5,722 bases of DNA from an uncultured Candidatus Melainabacteria bacterium (GTDB lineage: Bacteria; Cyanobacteriota; Vampirovibrionia; Gastranaerophilales; Gastranaerophilaceae): NCBI GenBank assembly GCA_934675695.1, contig CAKURN010000105.1:1-5722 (forward strand). Direction: 5' to 3'. Shown here in pieces: positions 1 through 5,722 of the stretch. Under the pieces are notes generated by a model that was not told the origin of the DNA, ran no database searches, and saw only the letters and a list, made by a program, of their open reading frames with translations. The translations under genes were made by a program, and so were the position numbers. Position 1 is the stretch's first letter, and every line of letters starts with the position of its first letter.

Positions 1-2
1 GT

Positions 3-611
3 GGAAAATCAACACTACTAAAAATAATATCAGGAATTTTAGAACCGGATTCTGGAGAAGTTATATATCCAAAAAATTCTGATGTTGCAATGGCTTTTCA
101 ATACAGTGCATTGTTTGATTTTTTGAATGTGTACGATAATATTGCTTTTCCATTAGAAGAAAGAAAAGATTTAAGAGGCAAATATACAAAAGACCAAATA
201 ACTTCTATCGTAAAAGAAAAATTGAAAATGGTAGGACTAGATGGGATAGAAGACAAATACCCATCAGAACTTTCAGGCGGTATGCAAAAAAGAGTCGGTT
301 TTGCTCGTGCAATCGTGACAAATCCTCAAATAATACTCTTTGATGAGCCGACAGCAGGGCTTGATCCTGTTACTTCCACTTTGATAGAAGATTATATTGT
401 GCAGCTTAAAAATGATTTAAATGCTAGTTGTGTCGTTGTTACGCACCAATTGTCAACAATAAAAAGAGCAGTTGATAATGTCATTATGCTTTATCAAGGC
501 AATGTTGTATTTTCAGGCACAGTTGACGAGTTGTTATCAGGAAAAAATGAATATGCAAAACAGTTTGTAGGTGCTACAATTAATGGACCTATGAATATTG
601 CGAGTAAATAA
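3..611 (+). CDS. mlaF: MlaF-like ABC transporter ATP-binding protein (5' partial)
   Basis: This is the ATPase subunit of an MCE/Mla-type phospholipid transporter, which works on the cytoplasmic face of the inner membrane with an MlaE-like permease and an MlaD-like MCE protein. The reading frame is open to the window edge, and its first visible codons give the end of a Walker A motif (GKSTLLK, nt 3-23), so the true start lies upstream and about 30-40 residues are missing. In the 202 visible residues I see a Q-loop (FQYSALFD, residues 32-39) followed by an MlaF-like NIAFPL, the ABC signature LSGGMQKR (nt 270-293), Walker B with D-loop (IILFDEPTAGLD, nt 330-365) and the H-loop histidine (nt 444-446). 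The adjoining MCE gene supports the Mla assignment over a generic ABC ATPase. All catalytic motifs in the visible part are intact. The stop codon overlaps the ribosome binding site of the next gene. Confidence 0.93.
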   Translation, partial: GKSTLLKIISGILEPDSGEVIYPKNSDVAMAFQYSALFDFLNVYDNIAFPLEERKDLRGKYTKDQITSIVKEKLKMVGLDGIEDKYPSELSGGMQKRVGFARAIVTNPQIILFDEPTAGLDPVTSTLIEDYIVQLKNDLNASCVVVTHQLSTIKRAVDNVIMLYQGNVVFSGTVDELLSGKNEYAKQFVGATINGPMNIASK

Positions 612-614
612 GGA
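610..614 (+). promoter_or_regulatory. Ribosome binding site for the mlaD-like gene
   Basis: AAGGA lies 7 nt before the ATG at 622 and overlaps the mlaF stop codon (609-611). It decides the start of the MCE gene: the in-frame TTG at 598, inside the end of mlaF, has no comparable site. The arrangement suggests translational coupling between the two genes. Confidence 0.7.
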
Positions 615-621
615 AAAAATA

Positions 622-1986
622 ATGAATAAAAAAGAAAAATATTCAAGTTCTTTAAAAGTCGGGGTTTTGACCCTTAGTGCAATATTTATTTTGATTTTTA
701 CGGTTTTGTGGGTTAAAGGTAGAAGTTTGTCTGCGGGTGAACGTATAGACTTGGCTTTTCAAGACATAAACGGTATGAGAGCCGGTTCCGGTGTGCAGAT
801 GATGGGGCTTCGTATCGGACAAGTAGAAGAAATCACTCCTGTTATGCAAGGCAAAGACAGCTACGTAAATCTTCGTTTTGTAGTTACGGAAAAAGGCGTC
901 AAAATTCCACCAGCTTCTACAATTACAATTCAACAGTCAGGAATTATTGGTGAACAGTTTTTAGAAGTCACTCCTCCAAAAACAGAAGTCATATATGTAG
1001 ACACTCAAAAAACAAAAATAGATTTTACAGAAAAATTGCCTGTGTTTATGAAGCTTTCTGAAGGTGAAAAAGAAATCGGAAAAATCGTTGACCTTGAAAT
1101 TATGAACAAATCTCAACTTCCATACAAAATAAGACAACATTTGAAAACAAAAAATGTTCTAAAAGTTTCTTATGTTGTTACTTTGCCGGGGTTGATATTA
1201 GATAGCGAAATGATAGGCGTTAAAGCCATAAACGACAAATATTTCTTCTATTTGACAGATGGTGAAATACCGATTACGCCTAAAGAAGGCTTAAAATACA
1301 CAGTGATTGAGCCTATGAGATTGGCTGATTTTATGGATTTGCAATTCAGAGCCGCAAAATCACTAGCTGAAACGAATAACAGAGTTGTAGAAATATTGTC
1401 AGATGAGTTTATTGATTCGATTAAATCATCAGTAAACAATATCCAAGAACTTACCAAAAATGCAAACACAACAGTCGAAAAAGCAAACAAACTAATCGAT
1501 TCTTCAAAAACAGAAATAGATTCTTTCATTGTTCAATCGCAAGAATTAATCAACAGTTTGACCAAATTGTCTAACAATATAAACGAAATTGTTTCTGATG
1601 ACAATCTCAAAAATGACGTTATTTCCAGCATAAAATCAGTAGGAGAATTGTCTAACAATATAAACAAATTCGTTGAAGACGCCCAAACTCAACAAATGAT
1701 TGCTGATTTGGCAGATACAATGAGAAATGTAAACGACATTTCGACTTATGTAAATGAATATACAAAAGATGAAAAATTAAAAGAAGATTTAACAAAAACA
1801 ATTACAAACTTGTCTTCTATAACAGAAAATATTTCAAAATTGATGAATGATTACAACAAATTAAACGAAGAAGACAAAATGAAATTGAAAAACACAGTAA
1901 AAGATGTTAATTGTATAACGAAAAATTTGAAAAAATTCTCAGAAAAATTAAACAAAAGATTTTTACTGTTCAGATTAATATTCTAA
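622..1986 (+). CDS. mlaD: MlaD-like MCE domain lipid-transport protein with long helical C-terminus
   Basis: This 454-residue protein is the periplasmic substrate-binding part of an MCE lipid transporter, held in the inner membrane by one N-terminal helix. I start it at ATG 622 because AAGGA precedes it and the membrane helix (about residues 13-31) then follows a short basic tail (MNKKEK). The MCE domain runs from about 40 to 119, with the typical FQDINGMRAGSGVQMMGLRIGQVEEI pattern (around 46-71) and the closing GIIGEQFLEVTPP (107-119). Residues 120-230 are a further mixed region I cannot assign. From about 240 to 445 the protein is predicted by eye to be helical, with repeating LSNNIN-like modules, and it ends in a hydrophobic tail (FLLFRLIF). 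E. coli MlaD is much shorter, about 180 residues; the length and helical tail resemble cyanobacterial and plastid (TGD2) relatives, where such tails may form a tunnel or reach the outer membrane. It lies 10 nt after mlaF and 3 nt before lpxK. Confidence 0.9.
   Translation: MNKKEKYSSSLKVGVLTLSAIFILIFTVLWVKGRSLSAGERIDLAFQDINGMRAGSGVQMMGLRIGQVEEITPVMQGKDSYVNLRFVVTEKGVKIPPASTITIQQSGIIGEQFLEVTPPKTEVIYVDTQKTKIDFTEKLPVFMKLSEGEKEIGKIVDLEIMNKSQLPYKIRQHLKTKNVLKVSYVVTLPGLILDSEMIGVKAINDKYFFYLTDGEIPITPKEGLKYTVIEPMRLADFMDLQFRAAKSLAETNNRVVEILSDEFIDSIKSSVNNIQELTKNANTTVEKANKLIDSSKTEIDSFIVQSQELINSLTKLSNNINEIVSDDNLKNDVISSIKSVGELSNNINKFVEDAQTQQMIADLADTMRNVNDISTYVNEYTKDEKLKEDLTKTITNLSSITENISKLMNDYNKLNEEDKMKLKNTVKDVNCITKNLKKFSEKLNKRFLLFRLIF
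1565..1665 (+). repeat. 20-nt direct repeat pair inside the mlaD-like gene
   Basis: An exact 20-nt sequence beginning AATTGTCTAACA occurs at 1565-1584 and again at 1646-1665, exactly 81 nt (27 codons) apart and in the same reading frame. Both copies encode LSNNIN within the helical C-terminal part of the protein. The in-frame spacing suggests that this region grew by duplication of a helical module of about 27 residues. The sequence between the copies has diverged more. Confidence 0.8.
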
Positions 1987-1989
1987 AAT

Positions 1990-3057
1990 ATGAAAAATTC
2001 ACATCTAAACAAAATCCAAGATATACACTATTCAAGACAAAAAGCCTCTTTTTGTCTTGGTATAGTTTTGAGTGTCGGAAGTTTCTTTTATAAAAATGTG
2101 ATAAATTTCAAAAATTTCTTATACAAAAAAAACATCTTAAAAGAACAAAAAGTTGAAGCTTATGTAATATGTGTCGGAAATCTCACAACGGGTGGAGTCG
2201 GAAAAACGCCTATTGTTGCAAAAATGGCAAATGAATTGTCAAAAAATGAGCCTGTCGCTATAATATCTCGAGGTTACGGTGCAAAAATTTCAAACAAAGA
2301 GCCTCTTATAATAAAAGATTTTAAAGAAATAAAATTTAAAGACGGCACATTGTGCGGTGATGAACCGTTTCAATTGGCAAAAAAAGTAAACAATAATGTT
2401 GTTATCATTACATGTCCTGATAGAAAAAAATCAGCCGAGCTTGCGATTGTGAAATTTGGCATTAAAACAATAATTATGGATGATGGGTTTTCTAATCGCA
2501 AAATAAAAAAAGATAAACAAATTCTCGTGATTGATTCAAAAATGCGTTTCGGAAATAATTTTTTATTGCCAAAAGGCCCGTTAAGAGAGCCTGTAGGTGA
2601 AATAAACAGAGTAGATGAAATTATTTTGGTTGATAAAGGTGATGAAAACATTGAAGATGCGATTTTGTGGGTTCAAAAATTTAACAAACCATATAAAATA
2701 TGTAAAATGCAGCCAAAAAGAATATACAACATAAAGACAAAAGCTGATTTAGTGTTTAATAAACCGTTAAATTCTTCAGACCAAAAACCAAAAGCGATAG
2801 CGTTTTGTGCAATTGGGCAGCCAAAACAGTTTTTTGATTTTGCAAAAAAATACTATGAAATAGTTGAAATGATAGAATTTGATGACCACCATAAATACAA
2901 TAAAAACGACATAAAAAAATTAGAAACATTAGCAAACAAAAATAACACAAATATCTTCATCACGACGCAAAAAGATGAAACAAAACTTTTGCCTTTGGTT
3001 TCTGATTGTTTGGATTATTGCTACAATATTTTAGAATTGAAAGAAGAAATATTGTAA
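1990..3057 (+). CDS. lpxK: Tetraacyldisaccharide 4'-kinase (lipid A biosynthesis)
   Basis: LpxK uses ATP to phosphorylate the 4' position of tetraacyldisaccharide 1-phosphate, giving lipid IVA at the cytoplasmic face of the inner membrane. The 355 residues match the usual family length. A hydrophobic N-terminal stretch (about 19-40) fits the family's membrane anchor. I see the P-loop GNLTTGGVGKTP (63-74), ISRGYG (92-97), CGDEP (122-126), DDGF (164-167), LLPKGPLREP (192-201), a CAIGQPKQFF segment (273-282), DDHHKY (298-303) and TTQKDETKLLP (325-335), all in family order. The usual DDGFQH motif reads DDGFSN here. The ATG is 3 nt after the mlaD stop with no clear Shine-Dalgarno sequence, so translation is probably coupled to mlaD. 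Its presence argues for an LPS-making diderm, and its position in a lipid-transport operon fits an envelope role. Confidence 0.95.
   Translation: MKNSHLNKIQDIHYSRQKASFCLGIVLSVGSFFYKNVINFKNFLYKKNILKEQKVEAYVICVGNLTTGGVGKTPIVAKMANELSKNEPVAIISRGYGAKISNKEPLIIKDFKEIKFKDGTLCGDEPFQLAKKVNNNVVIITCPDRKKSAELAIVKFGIKTIIMDDGFSNRKIKKDKQILVIDSKMRFGNNFLLPKGPLREPVGEINRVDEIILVDKGDENIEDAILWVQKFNKPYKICKMQPKRIYNIKTKADLVFNKPLNSSDQKPKAIAFCAIGQPKQFFDFAKKYYEIVEMIEFDDHHKYNKNDIKKLETLANKNNTNIFITTQKDETKLLPLVSDCLDYCYNILELKEEIL
3022..3056. terminator. AT-rich inverted repeat at the convergent gene junction, possible weak terminator
   Basis: Perfect 10-bp arms (TACAATATTT at 3022-3031 and AAATATTGTA at 3047-3056) flank a 15-nt loop, ending inside the lpxK stop codon. 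It is the only hairpin I found close to the point where the two transcripts meet. It lacks a GC-rich stem and no clear T-run follows on either strand, so it is a poor intrinsic terminator. It may be a chance product of AT-rich sequence. Confidence 0.22.
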
Positions 3058-3058
3058 T

Positions 3059-4219
3059 TTATAGAGCTATTGGTTTATTGAATTTTTTTACAACAAGCGA
3101 ACCGTCGTTTGTCATGTAGTTAAAGTTGTAGCTACCTTTTTCCAGACAATTTCCATCTTCGTTTTGGCTTATTGTGCATTCTTTTAGTCTGTTGTTGTGG
3201 TATCTGTAGCTAACTTTTTCTTTTTTTGATGTTTTTGTAATATCTAAAATGCCTTCGTTTGTGAAACTTATTTTGTATTTTGCAGAGTCTGTTTCGTATG
3301 CTGCAAATCCATTATCGTGAAATGGTGAAAAATCAAATTCTAAATCGTCTTTACCACTTAAAATAGCTCTTTTTATCGGGTTTTTTGAAAGCGTTGCGGA
3401 TTTGCTCAGTTTTTTATCAAACATATTAAACAAATCAATTGCTTCTTGTTTTAATATTTTAGAGGCTTGTATGTATTTTTGGTTTTCAGGTTCTTCTTCA
3501 TCTTTTTTTATTATAATTTCTTTAAAAGTGTTGATTGTGTCTGATTTTTCTCTTGTAAATTTTGTTTTAGATGTTGTGTCATTTTTTTCTAGAGTTGCGT
3601 CTTCTATATTTTCTTCTATGGGAGTTGTTGTAGTTTCATCTATAATTTCATCTGCTGCAGCTTCTTCTGTTGAAGTTTTATCTGATGTCATTTCGTCTAT
3701 AATTTCATCTGTTACGGCTTTTTCTGTTGTCGCTTCTTTAATGGCTTCTTCTGTTGGAGTTTCATTTACATTTTCTGTTGTATTTTCTTCTGTTGGAGAT
3801 GTTGTTTGTTCTGTTACATTTTCTTCTTTATTTTTTTCTACTAGAGGTTGTTCTATAGTATCTTCATTAAATTCATCAATAGTTTCGTTAATCGGGTCAT
3901 TTTCTATGGTTTTTTCTTCAAAAGTTTTTGTAGAATTTTCAGGAGTATTTATTTTATCGTTTTGAGAAGTTGTTTCTTTTTGCTCATTTTGAGTAGTATA
4001 ATTTGAAATATGTGTTTGAAGATTTTTAATCAAATTTCCGAGAGCATTCAAAACAACACCCAAAAGCACCAAAGCTTTTTTTATAAAATCAGAAGTTTTG
4101 GTATTTGTTTTTTGTTTTTGAGAATTTGAATCAGTTGAAGATATACTATTTGATGTAAAATTCGTGTTTTTGATTTTTTTGATTGTAGGTGTTTGTATTT
4201 TTAATGGAGAGATATTCAT
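3059..4219 (-). CDS. Hypothetical protein: hydrophobic segment, Thr/Glu-rich low-complexity middle, C-terminal putative domain
   Basis: I do not recognise this 386-residue protein. The first 47 residues are rich in Ser, Thr, Asn and Lys and include a KNTNFTSNS segment. A hydrophobic stretch of about 16 residues follows (ALVLLGVVLNALGNLI, 49-64), long enough for a short membrane segment or a buried helix but too far from the start for an ordinary signal peptide. Residues about 75-230 are low-complexity, dominated by Thr, Glu, Asp and Asn, with TEE and DEIIDE units repeated; this part is probably disordered and strongly acidic. Residues about 245-386 look folded: a helical part (about 248-290), then alternating strands ending in GSLVVKKFNKPIAL. 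It has only two cysteines (348 and 358), ten residues apart. The ATG has an AAGGGA site 8 nt upstream (4228-4233). The coding bias and clean length support a real gene, but the function is unknown. It follows rsmI by 56 nt on the same strand. Confidence 0.75.
   Translation of the reverse strand: MNISPLKIQTPTIKKIKNTNFTSNSISSTDSNSQKQKTNTKTSDFIKKALVLLGVVLNALGNLIKNLQTHISNYTTQNEQKETTSQNDKINTPENSTKTFEEKTIENDPINETIDEFNEDTIEQPLVEKNKEENVTEQTTSPTEENTTENVNETPTEEAIKEATTEKAVTDEIIDEMTSDKTSTEEAAADEIIDETTTTPIEENIEDATLEKNDTTSKTKFTREKSDTINTFKEIIIKKDEEEPENQKYIQASKILKQEAIDLFNMFDKKLSKSATLSKNPIKRAILSGKDDLEFDFSPFHDNGFAAYETDSAKYKISFTNEGILDITKTSKKEKVSYRYHNNRLKECTISQNEDGNCLEKGSYNFNYMTNDGSLVVKKFNKPIAL
3634..3711 (-). 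repeat. Imperfect tandem repeat in the low-complexity region of the hypothetical gene
   Basis: A 21-nt unit ending in TATAATTTCATCTG on the + strand occurs at 3634-3654 and 3691-3711 with one mismatch, 57 nt (19 codons) apart. It encodes DEIIDEMT (residues 171-178) and DEIIDETT (190-197). A shorter unit, TTCTTCTGTTGGAG, occurs at 3746-3759 and 3785-3798, with a one-base variant at 3662-3675. All spacings are whole codons, so the frame is kept. This looks like in-frame repeat expansion of an acidic linker. Confidence 0.7.
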
Positions 4220-4275
4220 AGTCTTTTTCCCTTTTTTCGTTTAAAAACTCCTAAAGAAAAATTTTTGCTATGGAT
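4220..4275 (-). other. Intergenic gap between rsmI and the hypothetical gene
   Basis: This is the only intergenic gap longer than 10 nt in the window (56 nt). It holds the Shine-Dalgarno-like AAGGGA (4233-4228) for the hypothetical gene and a stray TAGGAG (4254-4249) with no start codon at a suitable distance. I see no GC-rich hairpin with a T-run, so read-through from rsmI into the hypothetical gene is likely. Confidence 0.6.
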
Positions 4276-5100
4276 TTATTTTTTTATTTCTAAACAAATT
4301 TTATAAACATCGTTTTTGTTTACATCAAACAGGACAGATAAAATAGATGAAATTTCTTTGTCTTTTAAATTGAGTTTTTTTAGTTTTTTAATTTCTTCTA
4401 AAATATCTATTTCTTTTTTTTCTTCATCTTTGTGCAAAAGTACCGCAATTTCACCTTTTAGAGGATTTGTTTCGTAGTATTTTATTATGTTTTTGATGTT
4501 GTCTTTTTTTATTTCTTCAAATTTTTTCGTCAATTCTCTCCCAACTGTGACTGTTTTTTTGGGGTATTCTTTTGAAATGATCGAAAGAGTCGAAAGCAAT
4601 CTGTTTGGGCTTTCATAAAAAATCAAGTTTTCGTATTTGTTTTTAGAAACAGTGTCTAGTATTTGATTTTCTACTCTTGAAATAAAACCTATGAACTTAA
4701 AATCCTCACCAATTCTACTCGTTGCACTCAAAAGAGTAATCGGTGCAGAAGCTCCGGGGATTGGAATGACTTTAAAATTGTTTTTTTTAACTTCGTCAAC
4801 CAAAATGTTTCCAGGGTCTGAAATAAGAGGAGTTCCGGCATCTGTCACAAGAGCAATTGATTTTCCTTGTTTTAAATATTCTAAAAACAATTCTTTTCTT
4901 TGGTTTTCAGAAAATTTGTGATAGCTGATTAATTTCGTCGATATAGAATATTTTTCTAACAAGACACTTGTATTTCTAGTGTCTTCTGAAGCAATTATAT
5001 CAACGTTTTTCAGTACATCAATTGCTCTTAATGTAATATCATCAAGATTTCCAATCGGAGTTGCTACTGTATATAGTGCGTTTTCTATACTATTTGCCAC
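4276..5100 (-). CDS. rsmI: 16S rRNA (cytidine(1402)-2'-O)-methyltransferase
   Basis: RsmI uses S-adenosylmethionine to 2'-O-methylate C1402 in the decoding centre of 16S rRNA, acting in the cytoplasm on the small subunit. The 274 residues are a normal length. I see the tetrapyrrole-methylase-type N-terminus VATPIGNLDDITLRA (12-26), ASEDTR (37-42), LVTDAGTPLISDPG (84-97), PIPGASAP (113-120), FYESPNRLL (161-169), GRELTKKFEE (187-196) and GEIAVLL (216-222). A small C-terminal helical part (about 234-272) fits the family's helix-turn-helix-like tail. The usual GFLPRK motif after the SAM site reads GFISRV. The start is GTG (5100-5098), chosen because the motifs begin just after it and I found no better start nearby; the only Shine-Dalgarno-like sequence is a weak AGATGG. 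It overlaps the end of cysS by 16 nt, so the two are probably translationally coupled. Confidence 0.95.
   Translation of the reverse strand: MANSIENALYTVATPIGNLDDITLRAIDVLKNVDIIASEDTRNTSVLLEKYSISTKLISYHKFSENQRKELFLEYLKQGKSIALVTDAGTPLISDPGNILVDEVKKNNFKVIPIPGASAPITLLSATSRIGEDFKFIGFISRVENQILDTVSKNKYENLIFYESPNRLLSTLSIISKEYPKKTVTVGRELTKKFEEIKKDNIKNIIKYYETNPLKGEIAVLLHKDEEKKEIDILEEIKKLKKLNLKDKEISSILSVLFDVNKNDVYKICLEIKK
4300..4328 (-). promoter_or_regulatory. Candidate sigma70-type promoter for the hypothetical gene
   Basis: On the - strand, TTGATG (4328-4323) and TATAAA (4305-4300) are separated by exactly 17 nt, near the consensus arrangement. Transcription would start near 4293, inside the last codons of rsmI, and leave a leader of about 74 nt before the ATG at 4219. 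It would let the unknown gene be expressed apart from cysS-rsmI. The sequence is so AT-rich that a chance match is quite possible. Confidence 0.3.
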
Positions 5101-5722
5101 GTTGTACCATCTTTTGAGTCTTTTAGCTGAATTTTGTTTGAAAGCAAGAAATCTCTTATTTCATCGGATTTTGCCCAGTCTTTGTTGTCTCTTGCTAATT
5201 TTCTGAGTTTTATTATTTCTTCTATTGCTTCTTTTGGAGTCAAATCACCGGATAAAGAAAACTTTTCATACAGCGGTTTTGTTATGCCTTTTAGTTCTTC
5301 TTCTGATACTTCTTTTTCAGAAAGCGAAAAATCGAATCCTAAAACATTACCTAAATAAACAAGAGTGTTTGCTGAAATTTGTTTGTTGTTGTTCTTTTTG
5401 ATTTTGTCAACCAAAGAAAACAAAATAGCAAGAGCTTTTGAAGTGTTTAAATCTTCATTCATAGCGTTTTTAAATTCTTCAATTGCTTCTTCATCGTAAG
5501 AAGAAGTTGTTTCTATACCTGAAACTGAGTTTATGAGGCGTTTTGCTCCATTTTTTGCAGAAGTTAAAGCGACATCATTAAATTCAACAGGCATTCTGTA
5601 GTGATTTGTTAAAATAAACAAGCGAACTGCATTTGTGTCGTAAGATTTTAAAACATCATCAATAGTTAAAAAGTTGTTTAGAGATTTTGACATTTTTTCT
5701 TTGTTTATTGTAACAAAGCCGT
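5085..5722 (-). CDS. cysS: Cysteinyl-tRNA synthetase, C-terminal part (5' partial)
   Basis: This class I aminoacyl-tRNA synthetase charges tRNA-Cys with cysteine in the cytoplasm. Only the last 211 or so residues are visible, out of a usual 460-490; the HIGH motif and zinc site lie beyond the window. The frame is open to the edge, reading GFVTINKEKMSKSLNNF, so the methionine at 5693 is that of the KMSKS catalytic loop (5696-5682) and not a start. After it come the anticodon-stem-contact region (VRLFILTNHYRMPVEF), the DALR-type helical domain with FKNAMNEDLNTSKALAILF, and the typical C-terminus LARDNKDWAKSDEIRDFL through the closing DGTTWQIV. All of these match the family order. It ends in TAG, 16 nt inside the start of rsmI, which makes it the upstream gene of the minus-strand block. 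Confidence 0.95.
   Translation of the reverse strand, partial: GFVTINKEKMSKSLNNFLTIDDVLKSYDTNAVRLFILTNHYRMPVEFNDVALTSAKNGAKRLINSVSGIETTSSYDEEAIEEFKNAMNEDLNTSKALAILFSLVDKIKKNNNKQISANTLVYLGNVLGFDFSLSEKEVSEEELKGITKPLYEKFSLSGDLTPKEAIEEIIKLRKLARDNKDWAKSDEIRDFLLSNKIQLKDSKDGTTWQIV

Noticed and set aside
598..621. TTG start for the MCE gene, giving eight extra residues
   Set aside because: It lies inside the end of mlaF and has no ribosome binding site, whereas ATG 622 has AAGGA at a good distance.
652..1529. Two 93-codon minus-strand frames opposite the MCE gene
   Set aside because: They are antisense to a well-supported gene, resemble no family and lack ribosome binding sites.
1911..2093. 60-codon + frame spanning the mlaD-lpxK junction
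   Set aside because: It overlaps the ends of two well-supported genes in another frame and has no recognisable features.
3093..3113. Hairpin-like ACAAGCGA/TCGTTTGT near a T-run
   Set aside because: The T-run precedes the hairpin on the + strand, and on the - strand the hairpin is followed by A residues, so neither orientation makes a terminator. It is within coding sequence.
3402..3965. 187-codon + strand reading frame rich in Ser, Val and Phe
   Set aside because: It is the antisense shadow of the Thr/Glu-rich repeat region; its Ser/Val-rich, low-complexity composition follows from the complement of Glu/Thr codons.
4249..4254. Strong Shine-Dalgarno-like TAGGAG on the - strand
   Set aside because: No ATG, GTG or TTG lies at a workable distance after it; the next good start is about 30 nt away and has its own AAGGGA.
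5085..5693. A complete 202-residue gene starting at ATG 5693
   Set aside because: That methionine is the M of the KMSKS loop of CysRS, and the frame stays open and family-like to the window edge.

Overview
The window is AT-rich and holds six protein-coding genes, two of them cut by the window edges. They form two operon-like blocks that face each other. The content points to a low-GC diderm bacterium with lipopolysaccharide, because there is an MCE-type lipid transport system (mlaF, mlaD) followed directly by lpxK, a lipid A synthesis gene. The MlaD-like protein has a long C-terminal helical region with repeats, in the style of cyanobacterial and plastid MCE proteins. Together with the strong A/T bias and the Asn/Lys/Ile-rich proteins, this would suit a Gastranaerophilales (Melainabacteria/Vampirovibrionia) gut bacterium. 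That placement is inference; Campylobacterota, Elusimicrobiota or another low-GC Gram-negative group cannot be excluded from sequence reading alone.

Left block (+ strand, 1-3057): a 5'-truncated mlaF-like ABC ATPase gene, then a mlaD-like MCE gene after a 10-nt gap, then lpxK after a 3-nt gap. The spacing suggests one transcript. The products would all work on the cell envelope: the ATPase and MCE protein move lipids between inner and outer membranes, and LpxK phosphorylates the lipid A precursor. The permease (mlaE) that should partner the ATPase is not in the window.

Right block (- strand, 5722-3059): the C-terminal part of cysS (cysteinyl-tRNA synthetase), then rsmI (16S rRNA C1402 2'-O-methyltransferase) overlapping cysS by 16 nt and starting with GTG. 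After a 56-nt gap comes a 386-codon gene for an unrecognised protein. It has a short hydrophobic segment, a long Thr/Glu-rich low-complexity middle and a probably folded C-terminal region. A plausible sigma70-type promoter for this last gene lies inside the 3' end of rsmI.

The two blocks converge with only one base between the lpxK stop and the stop of the unknown gene, so there is no room for an intergenic terminator. An AT-rich perfect inverted repeat sits across the end of lpxK. I saw no tRNA, rRNA, CRISPR array, insertion sequence or phage-like gene. Most of the window is core housekeeping sequence; the unknown protein is the only accessory-looking part, and I found no clear evidence of a novel multi-gene system.
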